From assembly GCA_017515475.1 (NCBI GenBank), contig JAFWFS010000005.1:1-64000 (forward strand): 64,000 bases of DNA, written 5' to 3'. The notes under the pieces were generated by a model. That model made no database searches, was not told the origin of the DNA, and saw only the letters and a program-made list of their open reading frames with translations. The translations under genes and the position numbers were made by a program. Source of the DNA: Erysipelotrichaceae bacterium (GTDB lineage Bacteria; Bacillota_I; Bacilli_A; Erysipelotrichales; Erysipelotrichaceae). Shown in pieces: positions 16,022-23,133 of the stretch (the stretch's first letter is position 1; the number at the start of each line of letters is the position of its first letter).

Positions 16022-16047
16022 AAAACACATCCGAAGATGTGTTTTTA
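16022..16047. terminator. two-way intrinsic terminator
   Basis: AAAACACATC (16022-16031) and GATGTGTTTT (16036-16045) form a 10-bp stem with a CGAA loop and a following T run. It overlaps the stop codon of the minus-strand gene and serves both converging genes. Confidence 0.75.
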
Positions 16048-16887
16048 TACTGTCATTTTCTTGCCTGTGGGTTCTTCCAGCATTTCGGGATGTTGAAGGA
16101 TGTATTCGATCATCTGTATGGATCTTGCGAAGTAGAAACCGTCGGCGATCCTTTCATCGATCGTGATGCCGAAGGAACATACCTTTCTTAGTTTTTCCGT
16201 TCCGTCGTCGCCGATCCGTTTCTCATTCACGATCTCTCCGATCGTAGTCAGCGAGGAGCAGGTTCCGAAATCTGCCAGGTTGTGATAGATCGCTCCGCAT
16301 CCGATTGAACCGAGATTGGAAATGATCATGCTGGAGAAATAGATGTTGTTGTCGGTCATCGATTTCGGCAGCATGCCGTGTTTGCCAAAGAAACCGATCA
16401 GCGCCAGGATCGGGACCCGGAAGAGATTGGGAAGTTTGCCCAATACATCTGCGACGCTGTTTGCGCCGGCTTTTTCTTCTTTAGCGTTCCGTATCTTATC
16501 GACCATTTCCGCGGTCTTGCGGGAAATGCTTTCGATGTTGTCGTTTTCTTCGATCGGAACCACCAGCATCAGTTCTCCGGCGTTGTCGTCGAAAGATACT
16601 TTTGCCGCAAAAGACAGCAGGACCTCACTGTTTTCGTACATGTGTCTGTTTACGATGTAACGATTCAGGAAAGGACAGTTATGCATGACCTTGCCTATGG
16701 TTGTCAGAAAGGCATGGAAGTAGGTATATGAATCCCTTTTTTTCTTGCATTCATCGATATATCTGACCAGTTCTGTCACATCGAGATCGGAGTTGATATA
16801 GACTTCGTTTTCTTTGCGGTTCGGTTTCAGATCGATCATGCACTGCTTCAGGGTATCGATTTTGACTCTGCGGGCATTCATACTCAT
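16045..16887 (-). CDS. 2-oxoacid dehydrogenase E2-like acyltransferase domain protein
   Basis: The 280-residue stand-alone protein resembles the catalytic domain of E2 acyltransferases and chloramphenicol acetyltransferase. Features are YTYFHAFLTTIGKVM, the long middle with NIYFSSMIISNLGSIGCGAIYH, and FGITIDERIADGFYFARSI at the end. In active E2/CAT proteins the last motif is H-x-x-x-D-G, with His as the general base. Here Glu replaces His, while Asp and Gly remain. No lipoyl or E1-binding domain and no dehydrogenase genes are present. The function is therefore unclear and may be non-catalytic. A strong AAAGGAG precedes ATG 16887. Confidence 0.7.
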   Translation of the reverse strand: MSMNARRVKIDTLKQCMIDLKPNRKENEVYINSDLDVTELVRYIDECKKKRDSYTYFHAFLTTIGKVMHNCPFLNRYIVNRHMYENSEVLLSFAAKVSFDDNAGELMLVVPIEENDNIESISRKTAEMVDKIRNAKEEKAGANSVADVLGKLPNLFRVPILALIGFFGKHGMLPKSMTDNNIYFSSMIISNLGSIGCGAIYHNLADFGTCSSLTTIGEIVNEKRIGDDGTEKLRKVCSFGITIDERIADGFYFARSIQMIEYILQHPEMLEEPTGKKMTV

Positions 16888-17031
16888 TGTGGTCTCCTTT
16901 CGGAAGTATTATTGGCTGTATTCTATCATGAAAGAGGGACCGCAGTCATTTATAATGAACGCTTTTGATTCCGGACTTGAAGTATTGTCGACACTTTGTA
17001 CAATGATACATGTCAGAAACAGGAGAGATCT

Positions 17032-17604
17032 ATGGCGCTTGCGGATTATATCAACAATAAACCGGTTATTGAAACAGATCGTCTGCTTATCAGACCGATG
17101 ACGGTTTTGGATGTTCCCGCACTTAGGAAATGGATGCAGGACAGATCGATCTATACTTACTGGGGCAAAGGACCAGGCAAGGCCGAAATGTATCCGGAGC
17201 TTCTGTTTGAGAAAACAGAAAGACCGACAAAAAGTTTTCATCTGGGAATCGCCAATAAACAGAACAATGAAGTGATCGGTGATCTTTGGGTCTACCTGAT
17301 TGAGAACGACAGAATGGCACAGGTTGCAATCAGACTGTCAAAAGAAGAACACGGCAAGGGTTATGGAACAGAAGCTCTGTCAGCCATGATTAGATTCTGT
17401 TTCGAGAATACGGAGCTGCAGAGGCTCTGGACGCAGGTCGATGTCAGAAATACTGCTTCATGGAAGATGCTTGAAAAATGCAGCTATAAAAGAGAAGGGC
17501 TGATCAGGCAAGGGAAGATGGTGAACACCTGGTGCGACTACTACAACTACGGAATCCTGGCATCCGATATTAAGCAGGAAGTATTCAACGAGAATGATAG
17601 TTAA
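17032..17604 (+). CDS. GNAT acetyltransferase, RimJ/RimL-like
   Basis: The 190-residue protein has the typical RimJ/RimL opening (PVIETDRLLIRPMTVLDVPALRKWM), the acetyl-CoA loop SKEEHGKGYGTEAL, and VDVRNTASWKMLEKCSYKREG followed by a DYYNYGIL end. This group acetylates ribosomal proteins or small amines and peptides; the target here is unknown. AGGAGAG 5 bases before ATG 17032 makes this the start rather than an upstream in-frame ATG (16996). The gene is divergent from the E2-like gene and ends at a terminator. Confidence 0.8.
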   Translation: MALADYINNKPVIETDRLLIRPMTVLDVPALRKWMQDRSIYTYWGKGPGKAEMYPELLFEKTERPTKSFHLGIANKQNNEVIGDLWVYLIENDRMAQVAIRLSKEEHGKGYGTEALSAMIRFCFENTELQRLWTQVDVRNTASWKMLEKCSYKREGLIRQGKMVNTWCDYYNYGILASDIKQEVFNENDS

Positions 17605-17637
17605 AGACAAGCATTAGGCTTGTCTTTTTGTTTTTTG
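17603..17637 (+). terminator. intrinsic terminator
   Basis: AAAGACAAGC pairs with GCTTGTCTTT around ATTAG, followed by a long T-rich run. It starts at the GNAT stop codon. Confidence 0.8.
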
Positions 17638-17687
17638 ATATTGGCTTTTGTTAGAATAGATATATAAGATATAGGAGAAACAATCAT

Positions 17688-18509
17688 ATGAAAAAAACAA
17701 TCCAATACTTTTTACTGATATTACTTATATTCGGAGAACTTCTCTTTTCAGCCTGTACAAATCATAATGAGCCTCCTAGTAATGAAATCAAGGGTTACAG
17801 CAGAAAATATGAGCTCATAGAAGATCTTAACCAAGAGTTAAAAATGCTTATCTGTGGATGTTTAGATGATAAGGAAATGGGACAGATGATTTATGAGTTT
17901 GAAGAGATTGAAAAGAAATGGGAAGGGGAGGAAGGCGAAGACGGATATAAAATCCCTGACCTTATACTTGTGGCAGATGATATAAGCGAATATGACGATA
18001 ACACAAGATACCATATATCTGTTTTGGAGAAAGATGATGATGGTCTTTATAAAGGTATAAAGATTTCTAAAATGGAGGACACTTCCGGCTGTAAGATTGA
18101 TAAACCTGAGGATACAGCAGTCGGTCTTCCTGCAAAGGAAATCGAAGGAGCATATACCTGTGCATCTGTACTTAAGGTAAACATGAAGGGCAAGGATGAG
18201 GATGAACCTTGGACGGAAATCTATTCCGAAGAATTTACCTTTACCTATAATGTTTCTGCAGTAGATGAAAAGACGCTCAGGATCGATATAGAAACAACAA
18301 AGTTTGGCGAAGGCCCTTATGATCCGGCAACAGGCATATGCGAATTCAAAATAGCTCCGGAATTCTATGAGGCAATGCCTAATGCAAAAAACGATGGGCT
18401 TACTCGAAGATTTACTTTCTCAAGAAAGGGAGACAAGATTCAGCTGGAAGGAATAGTTGTCGGTAATGAAGATGATGACTCCGTTACGGTAGGAATCAAA
18501 GAAGAATAA
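17688..18509 (+). CDS. lipoprotein, unknown function
   Basis: The 273-residue protein has a lipoprotein signal with lipobox LLFSAC (lipidated Cys about residue 23), then an acidic body rich in Asp and Glu, with EEIEKKWEGEEGEDGYKIPDL and several beta-rich segments toward the end (EEFTFTYNVSAVDEKTLRIDIETTKF). No domain is recognised. ATAGGAGA precedes the ATG. Base use is A/T-richer than in the neighbours, with many AAA, GAA, TTA and ATA codons, which could mark later acquisition. A small membrane protein gene follows after 22 bases. Confidence 0.7.
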   Translation: MKKTIQYFLLILLIFGELLFSACTNHNEPPSNEIKGYSRKYELIEDLNQELKMLICGCLDDKEMGQMIYEFEEIEKKWEGEEGEDGYKIPDLILVADDISEYDDNTRYHISVLEKDDDGLYKGIKISKMEDTSGCKIDKPEDTAVGLPAKEIEGAYTCASVLKVNMKGKDEDEPWTEIYSEEFTFTYNVSAVDEKTLRIDIETTKFGEGPYDPATGICEFKIAPEFYEAMPNAKNDGLTRRFTFSRKGDKIQLEGIVVGNEDDDSVTVGIKEE

Positions 18510-18531
18510 CCGGGGTATTGTTTAACCTGAT

Positions 18532-18768
18532 ATGAAAAAGAAGCTGCCGATCATATGCAATGCTGCAAGTGCTGTTCTTGTGATTGTCTTTGTGATCAAG
18601 TGCATCACAGACTATAAACAGTACCTGGCATCCTTTGGTTCCGCGCCTTACAGCGTGTGGATTCTGTTCAATGCTTTGTATCTGCTGATTCCCGCGACGA
18701 TCGTATTCGCTGCCGGTTTTATCGCAAAGAAGAAAATCATAAAGAAAGAATCTAATTCAAGCAATTAG
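18532..18768 (+). CDS. small membrane protein, unknown
   Basis: The 78-residue protein has a Lys-rich start, two membrane segments (about 6-24 and 42-66) and a Lys-rich tail. The RBS is poor (GGGG more than 15 bases upstream), so translation may depend on the preceding lipoprotein gene. No family is recognised. Confidence 0.55.
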   Translation: MKKKLPIICNAASAVLVIVFVIKCITDYKQYLASFGSAPYSVWILFNALYLLIPATIVFAAGFIAKKKIIKKESNSSN

Positions 18769-18907
18769 ACTCTTTTTTATTGGATTCATTCTTACGATTC
18801 AATCGATTTGAAACGTATGCTGCATGCTTTGATTCTCATGATCTTATTATGATATATAATAAAAAATAATTAAGTGATTATCTTCTTTTAATGGGGGAAC
18901 AACCTGT

Positions 18908-19057
18908 ATGAAACATTTTAGAAAAACAGTCCAGAGCACTCTGGCTGTAACGCTGATGATGCTAGTTCGTTCCGGGTCTGACCGATTATCTGGCTGCCCA
19001 TCCGCACGAATAACTCGAAACAATCAGATTTCGAATAATACATATTTGAAGTGTTAA
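18908..19057 (+). pseudogene. remnant of a secreted-protein gene
   Basis: ATG 18908, behind GGGGGAA, opens with a signal-peptide-like stretch (MKHFRKTVQSTLAVTLMM). It then turns into unlikely Arg/Ser-rich sequence and stops after 49 codons. In another frame the following bases read GLTDYLAAHPHE and stop at 19011-19013, like a genuine protein end. The simplest reading is that an internal deletion joined the first codons and the last codons of one gene out of frame. The original family cannot be told. Confidence 0.4.
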
Positions 19058-19081
19058 GAAGTTATAGTGCTTCTTCTATAG

Positions 19082-19111
19082 GGATCTATTCGTAATAATA
19101 GATCCTTTTTT
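19082..19111 (+). terminator. intrinsic terminator, dispersed GGATCT family
   Basis: GGATCTATT (19082-19090) pairs exactly with AATAGATCC (19097-19105), and six T follow. Confidence 0.75.
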
Positions 19112-19123
19112 CATTCTGACAGG

Positions 19124-19158
19124 TCTTGTTTTGTATAATAGAGAAGATAAATAAATCA
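19124..19158 (+). promoter_or_regulatory. promoter/leader repeat, copy C (diverged)
   Basis: CTTGTTTTG-TATAAT (19134-19139) followed by AGATAAATAAATCA resembles the blocks at 4032 and 15484. The AlkD-like gene begins about 60 bases later. Confidence 0.5.
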
Positions 19159-19217
19159 CGTTTCATCAGAATCATTATTTTTAATTCTATATAGATAAAA
19201 AAGAAAGGAGACCGACG

Positions 19218-19889
19218 ATGACTCTATATGACCGGCTGATAGGAGTGAAAGACGATGCATACCGGGAGTTTCAGGCAAAGCTTGTTCCTAACATTTCACC
19301 GGAGACCATTTTGGGTGTAAGAACACCCGATATGAGAAAGATCGCCAGGGAACTTTTTGAAAGTCCCGAAAGGAATGCGTTCCTGAACGATCTGCCGCAT
19401 CGGTATTACGAGGAAAATCTGATCCATTTCTTTGTGATATCGATGATCAAGGATTTCGATGAATGCGTTGAGGCTGTAGAGGCGTTCCTGCCTTATGTCG
19501 ACTGCTGGCCGGTATCGGATCAGGCGACTCCAAAAGCGTTTGCGAAGAACCATCAGAAGCTTCTGCCTTATATCAGAAAATGGATTGCATCAGACCACGT
19601 GTATACCGCAAGATTCGGAATACGCATGCTGATGAACGAATTTCTAGGTGATGATTTTAAGGACGAATATCCTGAACTTGTCGCAAACAAAAAGGGAGAC
19701 GACTACTATCTGAAGATGATGATTGCCTGGTATTTTGCCACGGCGCTGGCGAAGAAGTACAATGAGACGATTCCGTTTTTTGAGCAGCGCAGACTGGATG
19801 AGTGGGTACATAGGAAAGCCATCCAGAAGGCAGTAGAAAGCTATCGGGTCAGCGATGAACACAAGGAATATCTGAAGAGTCTTAGATAG
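19218..19889 (+). CDS. DNA alkylation repair protein, AlkD-like
   Basis: The 223-residue, all-helical protein matches the AlkD/HEAT-like glycosylase family: GVRTPDMRKIARELF, HRYYEENLIHFFVI, VDCWPVSDQATPKAF with the conserved W-x-x-D, ARFGIRMLMNEFL, YYLKMMIAWYFATALAK and WVHRKAIQKAVES. This family removes alkylated bases without base flipping; some members are bound to other roles. AAGGAGA precedes the ATG. The gene stands alone between two terminators. Confidence 0.85.
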   Translation: MTLYDRLIGVKDDAYREFQAKLVPNISPETILGVRTPDMRKIARELFESPERNAFLNDLPHRYYEENLIHFFVISMIKDFDECVEAVEAFLPYVDCWPVSDQATPKAFAKNHQKLLPYIRKWIASDHVYTARFGIRMLMNEFLGDDFKDEYPELVANKKGDDYYLKMMIAWYFATALAKKYNETIPFFEQRRLDEWVHRKAIQKAVESYRVSDEHKEYLKSLR

Positions 19890-19982
19890 AATTCTTGTGT
19901 AGATGATTATCCGGCCTGCAAAAGCCTGTGTAAATGCGCAGACGGTCAAGAAATGTGAATTCAGAATAATGTTTATAAAATG

Positions 19983-20008
19983 AGCCTATTGCTGCAATAG
20001 GCTTTTTT
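19983..20008 (+). terminator. intrinsic terminator
   Basis: AGCCTATTG pairs with CAATAGGCT around a 3-base loop, followed by six T. It lies 94 bases after the AlkD-like gene. Confidence 0.75.
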
Positions 20009-20035
20009 ATTCGTACAGCAACATATAATCTGTTA

Positions 20036-20066
20036 TATAATAGTAGTAGTTAGTTATGGCTAACTA
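20036..20066 (+). promoter_or_regulatory. promoter with DtxR/IdeR-type operator dyad
   Basis: TATAAT (20036-20041; another at 20024-20029) is followed nine bases later by the perfect dyad TAGTTA-tggc-TAACTA (20051-20066), covering the start of transcription. The match to the dyad at 1483-1496 and to DtxR-family boxes, with metal-transport genes directly downstream, supports metal-dependent repression. Confidence 0.65.
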
Positions 20067-20101
20067 CATGGATGGAATACGCTTGTTGTTTAGGAGGTTA
20101 T

Positions 20102-20353
20102 ATGAATAGAGTTGTTTTGAAGATAGACTGCATGGTTTGCGGAATGTGTGAAGCTCATATGAATGATACGGTCAGAAAGGTTCTTCCTGATGCCAGAAAA
20201 CTAAGATCATCCTATAAGAAAGGGGAAACGGAATTCCTGTATGAAGGGGATTTTGATCGAAACAGGCTGATCGATGCGATCAAGGAGACCGGTTATGTCT
20301 GCAGCGATATCGTAATCGAGCCGTATCAGAGGAAAGGACTGTTTGGCAGATGA
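20102..20353 (+). CDS. HMA-type heavy-metal-binding protein
   Basis: The 83-residue protein has a heavy-metal-associated fold with the metal-binding MVCGMCEAH motif (C-x-x-C, about residues 12-15) near the N-terminus and DAIKETGYVCSDI at the end, as in copper-chaperone-like proteins. GGAGG lies before ATG 20102; an upstream in-frame ATG at 20072 lacks an RBS. It overlaps the ZIP transporter gene by 4 bases (ATGA), so the two are coupled. A metal chaperone or sensor role is likely; the metal cannot be told. Confidence 0.8.
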   Translation: MNRVVLKIDCMVCGMCEAHMNDTVRKVLPDARKLRSSYKKGETEFLYEGDFDRNRLIDAIKETGYVCSDIVIEPYQRKGLFGR

Positions 20354-21138
20354 TTCTGAATGAAGAATTGCTGACAGGTTTGCTGATCCCGTTCATCGGA
20401 ACTGCTGCAGGTGCATCCTGTGTCTTTTTTCTGAAAAAAGATCTGAAGGTTTCCGTGCAGAAAGCACTGACCGGCTTTGCGGCGGGCGTTATGGTGGCGG
20501 CTTCGATATGGAGCCTGATCGTACCGGCGATCGAACAGTGCTCCGATAAAGAAAGATGGGCATTTCTGCCTGCCTTCATCGGTTTCTGGTTCGGTATCCT
20601 GTTTCTGCTGCTTCTGGATGAAGTCATTCCGCATCTGCACAGGAGTATCGATCAGGTCGAAGGTCCGCAAAGCAGACTGACCAGAATCGCCATGATGGTT
20701 CTGGCCGTTACATTGCATAACATTCCGGAAGGCATGGCGGTCGGTGTTGTTTATGCCGGACTGATGAACGGTTCGGGCAGTATCACGGCAGGCGGAGCTC
20801 TGGCTCTGTCTCTGGGTATCGCCATACAGAACTTTCCGGAAGGGGCGATCATTTCAATGCCGATGTATGCGGAAGGAAAAAGCAAAATCAAGTCATTCTG
20901 GCTTGGCGTTTTATCCGGAGCGGTAGAACCTTTGTCTGGTGCGCTGACGGTGATCGTTGCCGGTCTTGTCGTACCTGCCATGCCTTATTTCTTATCGTTT
21001 GCTGCAGGAGCGATGCTGTATGTAGTCGTAGAAGAACTGATTCCGGAAATGTCTGCCGGCAGACATTCCAATATCGGCGTAGTATCTTTTGCGATCGGAT
21101 TCAGTCTGATGATGGCACTGGATGTAGCACTGGGTTAA
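20350..21138 (+). CDS. ZIP-family metal transporter
   Basis: The 262-residue membrane protein has about eight hydrophobic segments. Helix IV motif AVTLHNIPEGMAVGVVY and helix V motif ALSLGIAIQNFPEGAIISMPMY carry the conserved His/Asn-Pro-Glu metal-site residues of the ZupT/ZIP group. VVEELIPEM lies near the end. It probably moves Zn, Fe or Mn into the cytoplasm. It is the second gene in the dyad-controlled metal cluster and follows the HMA protein with an ATGA overlap. Confidence 0.9.
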   Translation: MILNEELLTGLLIPFIGTAAGASCVFFLKKDLKVSVQKALTGFAAGVMVAASIWSLIVPAIEQCSDKERWAFLPAFIGFWFGILFLLLLDEVIPHLHRSIDQVEGPQSRLTRIAMMVLAVTLHNIPEGMAVGVVYAGLMNGSGSITAGGALALSLGIAIQNFPEGAIISMPMYAEGKSKIKSFWLGVLSGAVEPLSGALTVIVAGLVVPAMPYFLSFAAGAMLYVVVEELIPEMSAGRHSNIGVVSFAIGFSLMMALDVALG

Positions 21139-21150
21139 GGAGAAATCGGC

Positions 21151-21642
21151 ATGAAAACAACGATACTTCTTGCGTTATTATCGATGGCTGCGCTGTTTCT
21201 GCTGCTGTATGCGGCTGTCGCCCTGATTCAGGACAGGCATTTTTTCACGACGGCGCCAAAGGATATTCAGGAAGCCGTACAGGAACACGAGGAGCGTTTT
21301 CCATATCAGAGGATCTTAGGCTGGAAGCTGGCGTTCATCGCTTTTTTGATGTTCGGCTTCGTGTTTATCTATGCCGGCTATGACGGGATTCAAAACGGTT
21401 ATGGTTTTGGCTGTTTCTTCATCCGCTATCTTACGATCCTTTATCTGCTTAAGGCTTTTGATATACTGTTCTTTGACTATTACCTATTAACGAAATCGCA
21501 TTTCTTTCAGCATTATTATCCGGAAACAAAGGAATGTCAAGGATATCATAATTTCGGTTTCAACAGGAAGGAACAGCTGACCAGGCTGATCCTGTTCCCG
21601 TTTGCTGCCATGGCTATGGCATTTATATGTACTTTGTTTTGA
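21151..21642 (+). CDS. membrane protein, unknown
   Basis: The 163-residue protein has about four membrane segments (residues 4-26, 58-78, 88-110 and 142-163) and a loop with HHF-like and YYPETKECQGYHNFG aromatic/His residues. TAAGGAG precedes the ATG, and it lies 12 bases after the ZIP gene. No family is recognised. Its place inside a metal-regulated operon suggests a membrane partner of either the transporter or the following methyltransferase/ATC-hydrolase pair. Confidence 0.65.
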   Translation: MKTTILLALLSMAALFLLLYAAVALIQDRHFFTTAPKDIQEAVQEHEERFPYQRILGWKLAFIAFLMFGFVFIYAGYDGIQNGYGFGCFFIRYLTILYLLKAFDILFFDYYLLTKSHFFQHYYPETKECQGYHNFGFNRKEQLTRLILFPFAAMAMAFICTLF

Positions 21643-21654
21643 TAGGAGGTCATT

Positions 21655-21684
21655 ATGGCAAAGAAGGAGAATAGAAATGGATAA
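21655..21684 (+). CDS. nine-codon upstream ORF
   Basis: A strong AGGAGG RBS precedes ATG 21655, which reads MAKKENRNG and stops at TAA 21682-21684. The stop codon overlaps the next gene, whose ATG is 21677. This arrangement could couple translation of the ATC-hydrolase-like gene to the mini-ORF. It may also be chance. Confidence 0.35.
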   Translation: MAKKENRNG

Positions 21685-22279
21685 GCGTGTCGGAAAGTAC
21701 GCAAAACTCTATTACAGTGCGCTTACGGGAATGGATTTTTCCGATGCCGGAGCTATGAAAGAAAAATACGAGGAACGGCTGCAGAAGATGTATGATTCGC
21801 CTGTCTTCAAGGTTCATGACATCTATCCGACCATGAATGTCTCTCTGATCTATGCGGTCATTGCCATGTGTCTGGAATTAAAGGAGAAGGGCATGAACGA
21901 TAAGGAGATCATGGATTTCTCGGATCTGGTTTTCCGGAAACGGAAGAGGACTTTTGCGATGTTGGAGAGAGCCATCGACACCCTGCCGGATGCCTACAGG
22001 ATCGCTGAAAAATGGAACATCAGCGATCATGAAAAGAGAGTGAAAGACGGCAGTATCACCTATGATCGCTTTAATGTCAAAGACGGCAGAATCGAGTATT
22101 CCATCAGCCGCTGCATGTATGTGAATATGTTTGAATATTACGGGATTAGATCTTTGTGCAAGATCTTCTGCAACACTGATATCTCTGCCTACCGTCAGCT
22201 GAAGCGCCATGTGAAGTTCACGCGTTATTCCGATCTGTCTGACGGCGAATGCTGCCATGATGTCATAGAAAGAAGGTGA
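21677..22279 (+). CDS. ATC-hydrolase-family protein (paralogue 2)
   Basis: The 200-residue protein is related to the gene at 2580. It has a helical N-terminal half (MNVSLIYAVIAMCLELKEKGMNDKEI) and the C-terminal Cys-rich half (SRCMYVNMFEYYGIRSLCKIFCNTD, ending RYSDLSDGECCHDV). The Cys, Asp and ECC-x-D pattern is shared. AAGGAGA precedes ATG 21677; earlier in-frame starts fall inside the previous gene. It overlaps the methyltransferase by 4 bases. Activity is unknown. Confidence 0.65.
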   Translation: MDKRVGKYAKLYYSALTGMDFSDAGAMKEKYEERLQKMYDSPVFKVHDIYPTMNVSLIYAVIAMCLELKEKGMNDKEIMDFSDLVFRKRKRTFAMLERAIDTLPDAYRIAEKWNISDHEKRVKDGSITYDRFNVKDGRIEYSISRCMYVNMFEYYGIRSLCKIFCNTDISAYRQLKRHVKFTRYSDLSDGECCHDVIERR

Positions 22280-23133
22280 AGACTACGGGAAAGTATCATA
22301 TCGAAAAGAATACGGTACAGGAGACTTTGGTCATTCCGCTTTATGGAAGGAAAGTCTGTGCCGATCATTATCCTGAACTGTTTATGGATAAAGAAGCCGA
22401 AAGGATCTGTGAGATGCTGGACTACGATTTCGCGTCGAAAAAGAAGATCATGGAATCTCCGGCAGGACTTTTCGGTGCTCTGGAAGTGGCGCAGCGTCAT
22501 TACGACCTTCTTTGCGAGATCAGTGATTATCTTAAAGTGTACCCGGAAGCGGCGGTGGTGAATCTTGGCTGCGGTCTGGATGATTCTTTCCATAAGGCGG
22601 ATAACGGTCTGTGCCGCGGTTATAATATCGATCTGCCTGAGGTTATTGAAATCAGGAATGAACTGCTGGGAGCAACGGAAAGGGAAGTAAACATCAGTTT
22701 TGATCTGAATGATCATGCCTGGATGAATCTGATCGACGGCAGAAAGGGAGCGATCTTTTTTGCGGCGGGTGTTTTCTATTATTTTCAAAGAGAAGAGATC
22801 AAAAAGCTGTTTAAGAAAATGGCGGAAAGCTTCCCGGAAGGAGTACTGGTCTTTGACTGCTGCAATGAGCTGGGTGCGAAAATGATGCGTAAGACCTGGC
22901 TAAAAGAAGCCGGAATCAGCGATGTTTCCGCTTATTTTTCTTTGAAAGACAAATCGGAAATCGAAGGATGGAGTAATCGTTTTAAAAGAGTCAGCGAAAG
23001 AAGCTACATGAGAGGCTATCGGGACATCTATCATGATGTCGGTTTTTTCCATAAGCTGATGCTGGTATTCTGCGACAGGCTGGTCAGAATGAAAATAATC
23101 AGGATAGAATTCGGAAAGGAGGAAAGGGGATGA
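22276..23133 (+). CDS. SAM-dependent methyltransferase, LCMT/PPM1-like (paralogue 2)
   Basis: The 285-residue protein starts at GTG 22276, overlapping the previous stop codon. The SAM motif VVNLGCGLDDSF (about 94-105), NIDLPEVIEIRNEL (about 117-130) and FAAGVFYYF match the same features of the gene at 1742. Both begin with a TL-x-x-PL-x-x-R segment and PE-L/Y-F. The group methylates carboxyl or hydroxyl groups; the substrate is unknown. It is flanked on both sides by ATC-hydrolase-like genes, with overlaps, so the three proteins are probably made together. Confidence 0.75.
   Translation: MKTTGKYHIEKNTVQETLVIPLYGRKVCADHYPELFMDKEAERICEMLDYDFASKKKIMESPAGLFGALEVAQRHYDLLCEISDYLKVYPEAAVVNLGCGLDDSFHKADNGLCRGYNIDLPEVIEIRNELLGATEREVNISFDLNDHAWMNLIDGRKGAIFFAAGVFYYFQREEIKKLFKKMAESFPEGVLVFDCCNELGAKMMRKTWLKEAGISDVSAYFSLKDKSEIEGWSNRFKRVSERSYMRGYRDIYHDVGFFHKLMLVFCDRLVRMKIIRIEFGKEERG

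Larger units (their letters stand above)
18769..19217. other. intergenic region with gene remnant, terminator and promoter
   Basis: The 449 bases contain a remnant of a secreted-protein gene (18908-19057), a GGATCT-family terminator (19082-19111) and a third, diverged copy of the promoter/leader block (about 19124-19158). A TATATAAT-rich stretch near 18853 may be the old promoter of the remnant. Confidence 0.6.

Noticed and set aside
20241-20360. HMA protein and ZIP transporter as a broken fusion
   Set aside because: The ATGA overlap and complete motifs in both indicate two coupled genes, not one broken gene.
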